A stretch of 64,000 nt of DNA from Aralia elata. Lineage: Eukaryota; Streptophyta; Magnoliopsida; Apiales; Araliaceae. The notes under the pieces were generated by a model that did not search any database, was not told where the DNA came from, and saw only the letters and a list, made by a program, of their open reading frames with translations. Below, piece by piece: positions 11,036 to 22,280 of the stretch (positions are counted from its first letter, which is position 1; the number at the start of each line of letters is the position of its first letter). The stretch lies in NCBI GenBank assembly GCA_034770075.1, contig CM068384.1, forward strand, positions 37,979,182-38,043,181. Direction: 5' to 3'. The translations under genes were made by a program, and so were the position numbers.

Positions 11036-11701
11036 ACTCTCCCCCCCCTTCCACACACAAATCCCAAAAAAAGAAGAATTATCTGTAAAATCTTCTATTT
11101 TCTAATAAATGAAAAAATATTTCCTCCTACACTGCTGACAATAACTCATTTCTATCTGTTAGCCTGACAGATTCTAGCTTTAGATTTTTGTCTGTGTTAT
11201 TGCTTTCCTCGAGAAATTAATTTCTCCTATGAGATCGCATTCGTGTTGATCGCAATTGTGACTGAGGAAGCTTGCATAGTGCTTCATACTTTTTAGGAAT
11301 CACTTTGTCTATGCAATATTCTACATCTGTTGCATTGATAATAAAGTGATTTACAATGTGATACTCTCTCTGCCCCATTTCTTGTTCTTGTATCAAGTTG
11401 AAATAATGCAATCAGTACTGATTAAGATATGTGGACAACCCAATTTAATATGTCATGGATCTGTAGGAGGCCATAAAAAGATCAACTGACGTAGAGGACA
11501 ATGTGGGTTTGCTCTTTCACAATGTTCTCTTAGCTTCTAGTGCAGTTTGTCTTGGTATGTAGACTTCCTTGTGCTAACTAGTTTATTTAGCTGTACCGTT
11601 ATGCATAAAGCCTTGGATTTTAGATAGAGAAGCTCAATATCGTGTTCTTGGATCATATGATCCGTCTTTTTCACCTACTTATCTTGGAAGATTATTGTAT
11701 G

Positions 11702-11826
11702 TCTGAGAAGAGATTTACTGCACACAAATGTAAATTATTGGCTATGTATGTCTGAGAAGAGACTTTTTTTTTTGGGTGCAAACTGAGAAGAGACTTGCTG
11801 CACACAAATGTAAATTCTTGGCTGCA
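11702..11826. repeat. Local imperfect duplication in the intron
   Basis: CTGAGAAGAGA(T/C)TT(A/G)CTGCACACAAATGTAAATT occurs at about 11702-11740 and again at about 11787-11826, with a third partial CTGAGAAGAGACTT between them. Confidence 0.8.
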
Positions 11827-12626
11827 TTTTTGACACTGACACAATTCTTTCTAGTTCGTTTGTCTTTCATTTGGCCGTGGAATGATGAGATGTGGTTCTG
11901 GGACAAAAAGAATGTGAACAAGAGATGGCTAAAACAAAGAGCAAACACATAAAAACCAACAAAAGAAACTTACACGGTTCGGCTCAAAAGCCTCCGCCCA
12001 CGGGTTAGGGACAGTGAAAATTTACTAAACCAAAGCTGAAGATGCAAGATGTCTGGGAAAATCTGTAGCCCGAAATCATACCACATTAAATACAAGATGA
12101 ACTGAGATATCCCCAGAAATGGCTAGTAAAAATTTGTTAGCATGATGGTATGAAACAGGTCATCTCATCCCTACACTTCGTGGACCAAGGCTCAGAACAT
12201 ATATCATCTGGATTGCACACCCGATCTGGTGTGGGTCAGAGATTGGGGTACAAGACATCAGACCGTGAGCTTTCATACTGGGTCTACCATGTCCAGTATT
12301 GATGTACCTTGTGGCCCTTGATAAGATTGAGTTTTCAATCTGCTTGAAACATATAGAACACTAACAACCATAAGCTTTTCAAAAGGATTAGTCATCCGTT
12401 ACTAACCTTTGCGATAGTACTAGACTACTAGTACACATTTGTCCTTGCGCTATTTTAATCAATCCCCATTTCCATATATCTCGCATTGATCAGTTCTTTT
12501 CCTTATTCAGTATTCTATATTTGAGCAGAATTAATTTTCGTATAGTCATTTAGTATTTGATTTTTTCTGCATTCTTACTTTGAACTGGCAAACATTATGG
12601 AACTCATTAATTATGCATAACTGTAG

Positions 12627-13008
12627 ATTGCTATCCCAATTGTGCCAACAATTCGAGTCTTGGTCACTTTTACAAAGTTTGAGGAGCTTCAGCCGATCGA
12701 GGAGTTCTCAACCCCTCTCTCCAGCCCAGCACACTTCCAAGACACCAAGTCTAAAGAAGCAGAGGGGTCCTCATCATGGATTTCATGGATGAGAGGGAGC
12801 CGTGGTGCACAATCAAGTGACAGTGGAAGGTCGCAGCTTCAAGGATGAAGTTGACCCATTCCACATACCATCCGATTACACCTGGGTTGATGCCAATGAG
12901 AAAAAACGACGGATGAAGGCCAAGAAGGCTAAGAGTAAGAAGCATAAAAAACAATCCGGAGCTAGAAATCCAGATAGTGGGCGTCAGGTGAGTGAGGATT
13001 TGGGTTAA
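12627..13008 (+). CDS. Ankyrin-repeat / GPCR-chaperone (ANKRD13-like) protein, coding exon 2 (frame broken)
   Basis: The exon opens in phase with Ile-Ala-Ile-Pro-Ile-Val-Pro and holds the highly conserved C-terminal part of the GPCR-chaperone domain (PTIRVLVTFTKFEEL, SSSWISWMRGSRG, DEVDPFHIPSDYTWVDANEK). A basic tail (KKRRMKAKKAKSKKHKKQ) follows. An extra G at 12825/12826 shifts the frame: 66 codons before it and 60 after. The stop is TAA at 13006-13008. A perfect consensus donor CAG|GTGAGT sits at 12987/12988, 18 bases before the stop, so a further exon with another C-terminus is possible. With both extra bases ignored the whole protein is about 655 residues, similar in size to plant family members. 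Confidence 0.85.
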
Positions 13009-14230
13009 AACCTGACAGTTTCTTACTGGTAAGGTTGCTGCTTCAAAATTTTCATCAACTAGGGAAGATGAAGCTCACTGGTAACTTTTTCCCTCAAGGG
13101 GAGGGTCCGGAGAAAAGAAGTCTGGGAATTGCTTCTTGTTGATTAAGAAGATACTTATCTTCTCAAGTTGTTGTATTTGTTATGTCACGTCGAAATTGTG
13201 AGGAACAGAATCTCCTCAAGTCATTGAAAGCTCATCGCTTTGCTTAATTTTTCTTGAACTGCTCAGTGTATTAATTTGTATGATTATCCAGTTCTGTTTT
13301 CTGTTTGTGATTCGTTATCAGTCGGAACTAGTTATGTGAATTTTGTTACATTGGTTGCAGTTGTTTAAATTGAAACTTCATAATACTTTAAAAGATGAGC
13401 CGAGTTTATGTACATTTTTGGGATGTGGCTTTCTGCAGTACAGGCATGGATCTTGCATATTGAAAGAGACATGGGAGAAGAGTTTAGCAATGGTGGATGA
13501 CGGGATGAATCTTTTATAGGGTGTGAACTACATTGGCCACTCCTGTTTTTGTCAGAGCTAGTCTGTTTTCAGTAGCGGTGGTGATTGGAAAAAAACAACT
13601 GAATTCAATTTTATATTCATCACCACCAAAAACCATAATCCGAATATCTTAATTCATTGTCATGGTCCCTCCTCCATTCTATCATGATGAGGGTATAATC
13701 CAAGGTCTAGCTTTTTTATTATTTGTTTTGCCTTTTGGTTTTTATTCACTTTTTGCAAATTTTACTGCATAGCACACATCTACGCAAAAAACAAAAAAAG
13801 AAAAAAAATCAATAATAAATTGGGAAATGATTTATCTTGCTATTTTATGAGTTGATTTTTTTGTTGTTAGTTGTGTGAATAATTATTAGTGGTAACTCTT
13901 TTAATTAGATATGTAATCTGGTGGGTTAATCATAAAGTTTTATTTAATTCTATGTATTGATGTACGTCGCAACTGATAGTTGACAGAAAACTTTCGCAAT
14001 ACATAACAAGACCAATAAATTTTAGCCTTTCTAGAGAAAATACCATTAAAAAATGATTTCCAAATGTCATATGGAAGCTTAAATATTGGTAAAAAAGATT
14101 GAACAAAATTGTAGAACTTTTTTCCGGACTAAAGGAATATAAATTCATCACCTATATCCCTTCAATAAAGAGCATCACTACTATATTCTCCACCTTATAT
14201 ATATGTGCATATATTATTATTATTATTACT

Positions 14231-14273
<43 letters not shown>

Positions 14274-14400
14274 GGGGATTATCCATCGCAAGTATTTGTT
14301 ATGGATATTATTTGTATAAATAGATCTCTGGTTGTTCATAAGGAATGCAGACAACCCATATTTTTTTTTAAAAAAAAATTCGCTATCTTTTACTAATAAT
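13009..14400 (+). other. 3' UTR and intergenic DNA, no further gene seen
   Basis: The first ~500 bp after the stop look transcript-like (T-rich, no large repeats) and probably hold the 3' UTR. No polyadenylation site can be fixed. The rest is AT-rich, with a microsatellite at 14213-14271. Confidence 0.5.
14213..14271. repeat. ATT/AAT microsatellite
   Basis: ATT units change to about 14 AAT units. Reading frames across it give poly-Asn, poly-Ile or poly-Tyr and are artefacts. Confidence 0.92.
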
Positions 14401-14499
14401 GACGGATTCTGCCAATCTCTTATTGTAAAGCATTTAGCTTTTATAGCCACTAGTTTGGTGATTTTGGGTCTCACCTTGGGATAAATATGTTTTTGAGGA

Positions 14500-15586
14500 G
14501 AATATATGTATGATACAATCAGATAGATTTGTTTCAATGGTTGAAGCAAATCATGTATATGAGCTACAACAATTCATTTATGGATTGAAGCAAGCTTCTC
14601 AAAGACAGAACATTCGTTTTGATGAGACAATCAAAAGAGTTTGATTTTATCAAAAGCGAGAATGAACCTAGTGTGTACAAAAGGGTCAGTGGGAGCGCTG
14701 TGACATTCCTAGTATTATATGTTGATATACTACTGATCAGGAATAACATACTAGTGCTACAATCAGTAAAGATAAAATTGTCTAAACATTCCTCCATGAA
14801 TGACTTGGGAGAAGCATCCTATAAATTGGGGATATAAATCTATATAGATAGATTTAAAAGGATGTTCGGCTTAACCCAAGGAACGTATATTCATTCGATG
14901 TTAAAGGCGTTTAGTATGACAAACTCCAAGAGAGGTCTCATGATAATGAGCCATGTAGTATATCTCTTTAAATTGTCCCTAATAAAAGAGAGATCGCATG
15001 AGTAACTGTCATGTATGCAATGAAATGTACAGGACCTGATGTTGATCAGTCATATTCTGGAGAAGATCACTGTAAGACAGTGAAAAACATCTTTAATTAC
15101 TTAACCGATATTGAGGATGTGATCATGATTCATGGTGGGTCTGAGTTAAAAACTAGAGGGTTAAACATACTCAAGTTTTTTCAGACTGACCAAGACGATA
15201 ACAAATACACTTTAGAGTAAATTGTTACCTTGAATAGTGGTGTAGTGAATTGGAAAGATTCCAAGCAGCAAAGAGTTGCTGATTTAGTGACAAATACAAC
15301 GTATATAGCTGTAAATAAACCTGCAAGTTGATTGTTTGGATGAAAAGTTCATTACAGAACTAGAAATAGTTCCTAAGTCTCATCTTGGATTCAAACATGT
15401 GTTGAGGCACTTTAATTTAATTAGAGAAATCATTGAAAGAGGAGAAGTCACTATAGAGATAGTGGATTCTCAAGAACAACATTGCATATCCATTTAGTGA
15501 AGCTTTATCCAACAGTAGGATGATCGTCACTTAGAAAAGAAGGGTATTAAATACCATGGCGATTGACTTTAGTGCAAGTGGGAGAT
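14500..15586 (+). pseudogene. Ty1/copia RT and RNase H relic (5'-truncated)
   Basis: The sequence reads in broken frames as the reverse transcriptase thumb/palm (FIYGLKQASQRQNIRFDETI, VSGSAVTFLVLYVD) and RNase H (GGSELKTRGLNI, TDQDDNKYT). It aligns with the better copy on the minus strand at 55183-56417. The RT catalytic YVDD box has lost one Asp (LYVDILLIRNN), and frameshifts and stops are frequent. A PPT-like AAGTGGGAGAT at 15576-15586 precedes the 3' LTR. Gag, protease and integrase are missing, so the element is truncated on its 5' side near 14.4 kb. Confidence 0.8.
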
Positions 15587-16796
15587 TGAAAGTAGTATGC
15601 ATACAAACCAATCATATTTGATATGATGTAGCATATACTTTGTAATCTTATTCGGTTATTACTAAAATAATTAAATTATTAAATGTATTTTTATTATCTA
15701 CATGATGCTGTTATATTAAGTGTGATAAACTCATAGTTTTGAGCAATGCTTTTAGAATCATGATGATAATCATGCTAATGAGATCTAAATTTTAGATAGC
15801 TTAAAACTAAAATCGTTCATAATCGTTGGATTACTAAAAAGGGGATTAGTGAATCCGGATAGATTAATACATACTTTACTTGCTCTTAGGAAGAGGATGA
15901 TTGATCTCATAATCATTTGTGTGGAGACACTAAAGCAAGTATGTAGGTGCTTATTAGAGAATAAGTTCACTGAACGTGACTCGTTAAAAGAATACCTAAT
16001 AGAGTTTTACTTGCCTGTCAATAGGAATTCCTTAAGTGATAGTAGTACAAGTGATCCTTAAACTTGAGATCATCATAGTATCTTGTGTATGATGAGTTAT
16101 ACTTTGACACGTCCCTTAAGACCCTTTGGGTATATCAAAGGGTATGATTGGGTATAATAAGTTGTATATGGAGATAGGTGAATGGTCAACAAAGAATCTA
16201 CTACTTCTAGTAAAAGGAGAGAATGTCCTATGTTATTCGATAAATGACAACTCAGAAGTTTTTGACAAAAGAAGAATGAAATTAGAAAGGTGTTTCTAAT
16301 TTGCATTATTCCGAGTTGTGCATTTGACAATCGAAATACATATAATCAAATAAAATAAGACTTGACAGTAATTCCATGTCTTATATTTGATTGAGACATT
16401 GTATGGTAGAATGATTGAATTGTACAGTAACTATTCGCTGAAAGGTTTTTTGTGATTAATGTTGAAATTTATATTATCTAGAAAGTCGTTGATCGCTAAT
16501 GATTCTTACCCTTATTGTAGAATAAATATTATTTATTTAAATAAATTAAATAATTTAATTTATTTATTTAAATAAGATTAGAATTGTTCTAATTGTTTTA
16601 TTCACAACCGGTTTAATATGGAGAACCTAAAGGGTCACACCGCAGAAGAAAAATATTTATTTAGAAGTAAATGACATAATCGTAATAATAAGTTAAGTAT
16701 ATTTAATTTAATCTATGGTGATAGAATAAATTAAATAGATTAATATTTATTATTTAATATTTTAGAAATATTAAATATAAATTAATAAGAGCAGTC

Positions 16797-16831
<35 letters not shown>
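16797..16831. repeat. TTA trinucleotide microsatellite in the copia LTR
   Basis: About 11 TTA/ATT units. The related LTR at 53357-55168 has a shorter interrupted version near 53930-53960. Confidence 0.85.
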
Positions 16832-16834
<3 letters not shown>

Positions 16835-16982
16835 ATTATTATTTAATTTCTAAAAGGGTTTGAGAATTAATTAATAAAAGTACTCTCATAAATTTCTAAT
16901 TGGATTAAGAGTTTATTTAATTAAAAGAGTTTAATTAAAATAAAACCCTATTCCTAAATAGTTTAAGAGGGTTACCTATATC

Positions 16983-16991
16983 TATAAATAA
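16983..16991 (+). promoter_or_regulatory. TATA box of the copia LTR
   Basis: TATAAATAA lies in a conserved LTR stretch. The same box is found inverted in the second copia LTR at 53780-53788. Confidence 0.55.
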
Positions 16992-17408
16992 GAGGAGTCT
17001 TATTATGGATTGGGGTTAGACACACTTCCAGTAGTTGGGAGAGTACTTACAATTTCTATAGAGATAGAAACTAGGGTTTTGCCAAACACCCATCTTCTTG
17101 AATACATATTATTCCTTGGTGGATCACCTCTAGAGGCCAAACACTTGGGTGAATAACGTTGATCAAAAGAAGGAATCTAAACGGTAAATTTCAAGGAGAA
17201 CGCGAAAGGATTTGGAGTTGAACTTGTATCCGAGGAAGCACGGTTCTACGAGGGTATAATTCTTATTCTCTATCTTCTTTTGTTAATTAATAATTGCGCA
17301 TAAAGATCAATTCTGATTATGGTTTGTAAATTTTAAATTCTAATTTACCATGCTTCCGCTGCATATATGCAATTTGATTGTATGTTCATGGATATTACAA
17401 ACCTAACA

Positions 17409-18273
17409 TGTCCAATATTGCAAGAGGATGAAATTGTTCAACAAGTCAATGCTGCGGGGACATTCTCAGGACAACATCAACATCAATGTGATCCTTACTC
17501 TAACACTTACAATCCAGGATGGAGAGATTATTCCAACTTGAACTATGAAGGTACTAGGTTACCAATGCACAATGCTTTTCAAAGCGAACAACAAGATTTT
17601 CAGCAGTACCAACCTAGACAAGGAGTACATGCCAGTCCTAGAACATCTCTTGAGGACATGTTCAAAGCTTTTATGACCAAAACACAACAGTTCCAGCAGG
17701 AAACAAGGACTTTCATACACGATCTGGAAAATCAGATGGGTCAGCTTACTACAACAATTGGTAGACTAGGTTTGCAAGGCTCAGGGAGGTTAGCATCACA
17801 AACAGTTGTCAATCCAAGAGAGACTGTAAGTGCAATTACATTGAGAAGTAGTGAAGATGTATGGCAACAAGAAAAGTCAGGGCCTTCCTTACAAAACAAG
17901 TCAGACAAGGGTGAAACAGTCAGCAATGTTGCGTACAAACATAAGTGTCCACCCCACCTTTGAGTATAGACCAACACTTTCTTTTCCTCAAGTCTTAATG
18001 AAGAACAAAAAAATTGAGAAAAAGTCAAATTTATATGGTATCTTCCATAGAAAATTTAAAGATGATGAAAAGGTAACCGATGGAGAGAGTGCTGGCGCTA
18101 TAACATTGAGGAGTGACACACAGTTGGAAGTATCCAAAACCGCCGATGAAGTTGATGAGGATCCAAAGTCTAAGGAGGAGGAGCAAGAGGTAGAGGTAGA
18201 TGAATTGATAATTCCTACAGATTTCTACAATGAGAACGTGGAGGATACATCTTCAATTCCTGCACATGTTCTC
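17409..18273 (+). pseudogene. Ty3/gypsy (Athila-like) gag fragment
   Basis: The frame contains the signature DPYSNTYNPGWRDYSN, SPRTSLEDMFKAFM, QQFQQETRTFIHDLENQMGQ and PRETVSAITLRS typical of Athila-type gag, about 200 residues before a stop at 17961-17963. A +1 shift then continues into the gag tail (FPQVLMKNKK). A second AITLRS motif near 18095 suggests an internal rearrangement. The gag start is missing because the copia LTR abuts it at 17408. The sequence ends at the MITE target site. It encodes no complete protein. Confidence 0.82.
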
Positions 18274-18281
18274 TTAGGGAG

Positions 18282-18612
18282 TAAGGGTGTAAATGAACCG
18301 AGTCGAGCCGAGTATTGAGTTGCTCAGATTTGGTTCACAAAATTTATCTCGTATAAAATAAAATTTGATTGAGGCTCGTTTAGCTACCGAGTCGAGCCCG
18401 ATCTCGAATTGAGCCCGAGTAATTTGAACTTTTCTAATGAATATTATCCGAGTATCAATAGAAAATTATAATTTGAAGAGGTTCGAGTAATTTATCGAAC
18501 TTTAAAATTTGCTCATATTTGAATCATTTATATTTCGAGTCGAGTTTGAATCGAACTTTTAGTCGAACGAGTACGAATCGAGCCCGAACTGTTTGCTCAT
18601 TTTACAGCCTTA
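18282..18612. mobile_element. hAT-type MITE with perfect 8 bp target duplication
   Basis: The ends TAAGGGTGTAAATGA and its near reverse complement TCATTTTACAGCCTTA bound 331 bp rich in CGAGTCGAGC-type words. TTAGGGAG flanks both sides (18274-18281 and 18613-18620), an exact 8 bp duplication as for hAT transposons. The interior is non-coding. It splits the gypsy protease remnant. Confidence 0.88.
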
Positions 18613-18620
18613 TTAGGGAG

Positions 18621-18880
18621 GCTATTCTTGAAAAAAAGCTAAAACACTGATTGATAAATATAAAGATACCTTGGCTATGGAGTTTGATGATGAAGAGACC
18701 CAGATCAATGATTATGAGGTTATGCGGTATCTTGGTATTGTTAATTCTGTTTTTGCTATTGATGTTTTTGACTCTATAATGCATAAATCTTTTGAGCAAA
18801 CAAACAAGGGAAGTTTGAAGGCTGCAATTACCAAGGGTTGGGAGCTATCTGAAGGCATGGAGCAAAGTCAAGATCTATAG
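18621..18880 (+). pseudogene. Gypsy retropepsin (protease) remnant
   Basis: LFLKKAKTLID...TLAMEFDDEE...VMRYLGIVNSVFAID matches the C-terminal half of the Athila-type protease (usually GRPFL..A.TKIDV...MEF). The reading joins the sequence left of the MITE when one target copy is ignored. No catalytic DLGAS segment is visible upstream, so the active-site part is deleted. RT, RNase H and integrase are absent downstream. Confidence 0.72.
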
Positions 18881-20079
18881 GATGTTGCTACTACTTTAAG
18901 GCTTAAACCATTACCGGCTCACTTGCAGTATACAAGTCCAATTACATAGATTGAGAGGAATGATGTCGAGCTAATAACATTAAATAAGGGCAGCTGCTTG
19001 GGAGGCAACCCAAGATTTCAGATTTGATTTTCTATCTCTTTTTACATTTTAGTTGTATTTTATTTAGTTACTTCATCTTTGCATGATTGTCTTACATTAG
19101 GGATAATGTAAGGTTTGAGTATGGGGGAGGGGTTTAGGTTATATTTATGTTAGTCTAGGGTGGGTCTTGCTCTAAGTTTGATAATCTGAGTTGTTTTGTT
19201 GGAAAAAAAAATTGAAAATTGAAAATTTTTGGCTCTAAATTTTTTTTTCTGTGATTTTATTTGGCTAAGGTTTTTAGCTATAGAATGAAAATTGATGCAA
19301 ATTTGATAGAATTTGTTTGATGCCAAATTAGTTGATGAATTATAATAACTAAGTCATGATCTATAGTAATTTATTTGAATTGAATTTATGTTGCATGAGT
19401 TCTTGAATATGAGAAATATGCTTATTTGGCTGAGTTATCTATGGAGTTGTCTATGTGCACTGATTTTATTATTTAGGACTATTTAACGGTTTATGCTGTT
19501 TGCAGGACCATGAGAAAATAAGGACATGAGGAAGTTTGAAAAAATTTGAAAGAAAAAAAAAGGAAAAGTGCAAAAGAGAAACATGTGGTGGGTTGAGATG
19601 GAGCGTAAAACGCACTAGTTGATAAGTAGATAAGTGAGATGGAGCATAAAGTGCACTCATTTAAGAAAGAATGAGAAAGGTGAAATGGAGCATAAAATGT
19701 ACACCTGGAAAAAAGTGAATTTGATGGTTCTGGTGAAAAAGAAAAAGATGAACCTCAGAGAAAATATGTTCTGAGTTCTAAGATAGTGTGCAGGACTGTT
19801 GTTCCATGATAACTGACTTGAGTATGTGTGTAGATCATAGGAAAGATACTTATGTGGATATAGTTTAATTTAGAGAAGTTCAATGGTGAAAGATAAAGTT
19901 GTTGTGATACATTGATTGATGAAGAGTTGGCCAAATTTCTGTTAATTAGTATTAATATTCATGGATTGGAATTGAGTTGGAACCTTTTGAGAGTTTGGTT
20001 GAATATAATTCAGTTGATTTCAATATCATCTTTGTTTTGGTTTACATGAGGAAGTGTAAAGACTAAGTGTGGGAGAATT
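18881..20079 (+). other. 3' non-coding region of the Athila-like element
   Basis: This stretch holds the hairpin CTTGGGAGGCAACCCAAG (18997-19014), a feature often seen after pol in Athila-like elements, and a GTATGGGGGAGGGG purine run (19118-19132). Three copies of a GGAGC(A/G)TAAA(A/G)(C/T)G(C/T) word follow at 19600-19700. It ends with the polypurine tract GTGTGGGAGAATT just before the LTR. Confidence 0.6.
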
Positions 20080-21750
20080 TGATGAGTGCATAATGTTCTA
20101 TGATTTTGATTCCTTTATATTTGGTTTTATTACATGTTTTATGTGTATGGACTTATTAAGGTGTTTATTGATTACAAGATGAATTGGAGCTAAAAACAAG
20201 AAAAAGAAGAAAATTTCAGGGAAGTATGAGCTTGCCATCCAACAACAATCAGTCGACTCAAAGATGCATGATCTTCACTTGGAACTTGGATTTTATTGTA
20301 GATCTCGTCGAGAGCTTCAATTTGATAGGTGGAACATCTCGTAACTCTTCCCGGATCAAAAGTTATGACCTTTTTACCAACAGACGTTGAACCTCAAAGT
20401 TTGGAGTTGCCATTTACATAACAGTCATTTGGGGCCCAATTTCGACCTTGATCCAATCAGAATTTCTTAATTCTTAAAGAATAAAAGTTGTAGATCTATT
20501 TCTTAGCTTTCCAGAACATATTGAATCATCCCAATCGGAGTTTGGATACGAGAGTTATGGCCATTTTACCAAATGGCGTCGCAACAGAAAATGGAACTCG
20601 CCCCGGCGAGTTCGTCAAGGCCAATGAACTCGCCCCGACGAGTTCCCCTTTGTCCAAACTCACCCCAGCGCGCTTTGAAGCCATCCCAGCTAGTTCTCCT
20701 CTGTCCAAACTCACCCAACGAGCTCCCTAGCACTACGAACTCGCCCTAGCGAGTTCGTCGGGAAAAAGAAGATTAAAAATTATTTTTAGCAGGAAATCTT
20801 GGGAAATTCTACTTAGATTTGGATTGCTATTTCTTAAAGTATTAGGATATTATCTTAGGACTATAAATACATGTTTTTAGTCAGATATTAGGATCATCTA
20901 CATTTAATTACAAACCCTAGTTTTGGAGTAAGATTGAAGACATGTCAGACTAAGTTTTCTATTTCAGTTCTAAGGGATATTGAACCTTATTTATAATTAA
21001 TGGTTTAATTGAGTGTTCAGTATTTATTCCTTCTTATATGAAATTTATTCTTGATAATCTGACTTAGTTGTTGAATGTTATTTCGCTTAATTGATTTGAT
21101 TTTCTGCAGAATTGAATTGGTTAACTAATATCATATGCTAGATTAAGGAATATTATTACGTGTAATTGATATTGTTCCTAGTCACAAGTAGTAATTAGTA
21201 ATACATGATTGTGGACAAACTTTTGAGTATTTCTAAGATTATCGGAAGACAAGTTAAACAATTCGAGCTTGTGTGATTGTTACTTGGAATAGTCTAATTC
21301 CCTAGCTCTTAATGCTGCTATTATATTAAGTCTAGAGAGCTTGTTCTAGGTTGTATAATGGTTAGAATCTCATGAAGAGCTTGTTTCATTAAGTGATAAT
21401 CTAAGGCGAGTTTCGGGTAGCAGAGCTTGTTGTTATATAGGGATATTAGTTTCATTGAAGGGTAAATAATATTACACTTGATTAATCTATTGTTGTGAAA
21501 AGGTGATACTGAACTGAAGAACTGAAGTATTTAATTCATTGATTATTCTTATTAATTATTTATAGTTGCTTTAGTTAGTTAAAATCAATTCAAAATTCCC
21601 TAATTTATATTTAGTAGTATTTTGATTTAGAAAATAATAGAATAAATAAAGATAAATTCACTCTCTGTGGGATCGATCCTTACTTGTTGCTATATTGCAT
21701 TTTGTGTTCATAGGGTATAAGTAAGGTTTAATTTTGGAGTGTTAATGACA
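20080..21750 (+). mobile_element. LTR of the Athila-like gypsy element
   Basis: 1,671 bp from TGATGAGTGCATAATG to GTTAATGACA. It contains a GC-rich array of six 20 bp near-palindromes (20594-20756), a TATA box (TATAAATAC, 20862-20870) and the GTGGGATCGATCC stretch usual near the end of such LTRs. It is not followed by an internal region, so this is the 3' LTR. Confidence 0.72.
20594..20756. repeat. Array of six 20 bp GC-rich palindromic words
   Basis: The words start at 20594, 20626, 20656, 20677, 20707 and 20737. The best are GAACTCGCCCCGGCGAGTTC (9 bp arms, 2 nt loop) and GAACTCGCCCTAGCGAGTTC. Spacing is mostly 30-32 bp, and some spacers end in TGTCC. The array is far more GC-rich than the LTR around it. 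Confidence 0.9.
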
Positions 21751-22280
21751 GCTCCCAGTCGCTTTCATCGTACTCTGCTAGGTGCAGATGTAGCTGCGTG
21801 TTTTTGTCCTTAACAGATATAGTATGAAACACAACTTCAAGAATGCCTTATCCTTATCGACAACCTTTAGGAGGATCATCCTTGGGATCTTCAGTCCTAG
21901 GTGTACGACATTGTCATAACCTGTTCAGAAGAGATGAACTCTATGATTTTGTTTAATCGTATAATTATATATCCAATAGTAGAGTGACTTGCACTGAAGG
22001 TTTGACTCTATGATCGGTCTCCACGCTCTACAATGTGAATGTTCTACGATCTCAGAATACTTCCTGGTCTTCAACTTTACGATCAATCTTTTGACTTAGC
22101 TTTTGAATAATACATTTACATTAAGGAATGGATCAACCTAGCAAATTTGATCCCTATACTAAGTCATTTTACATAAATTGTCTTTCTAAGAAATTTACAA
22201 AAGCTACTCATCTTACAAATATACATTAAGTTCTCACTTCATCATCAAATCAAACATATGCATAAGCTAGAGTACTAACA
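21751..22280 (-). mobile_element. Partial copia (SIRE-like) LTR, minus strand
   Basis: On the minus strand the sequence TTTTTGTCATCATCAAATAG, a purine tract AGGAGGAGAT and then TGTTAGTACTCTAGC is a common arrangement at the 3' end of SIRE-type copia elements, so 22280 is the LTR start. About 530 bp of LTR remain and the far end is cut near 21751. Bases 22281-22394 are internal 3' sequence with no coding left. Confidence 0.55.

Larger units (their letters stand above)
6799..12626 (+). other. 5.8 kb intron of the ankyrin-repeat gene, loaded with transposons
   Basis: The donor AAG|GTACTT and the acceptor AACTGTAG|ATTGCT join Lys to Ile-Ala-Ile-Pro in phase 0, which restores the family's conserved segment. 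The intron holds an AAT microsatellite, a GCCTAGGC-rich MITE, a LINE relic and an LTR retrotransposon on the opposite strand. The remaining parts (7000-7880, 11040-12626) have no recognisable gene. A piece near 11970-12002 (ACGGTTCGGCTC...) recalls retroelement leaders but is too short to assign. Confidence 0.8.
15587..17408 (+). mobile_element. 3' LTR of the truncated copia element
   Basis: 1,822 bp, beginning TGAAAGTAGTATGC after the purine tract and ending CAAACCTAACA. It is homologous along its whole length to the reverse complement of 53357-55168. It holds a TTA microsatellite (about 16797-16831) and a TATA box (16983-16991). Gypsy gag sequence starts directly after it. Confidence 0.8.

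Noticed and set aside
11960..12060. Retroelement-leader-like ACGGTTCGGCTC stretch in the intron
   Set aside because: It is too short, with no ends or neighbours to support a named element.
14232..14549. 105-codon minus-strand frame
   Set aside because: It runs through the AAT microsatellite (poly-Tyr end) and has no recognisable domain.
20521..20730. Overlapping frames of about 65 codons on both strands
   Set aside because: They arise because the palindromic word array lacks stops on either strand. No protein motif is seen.
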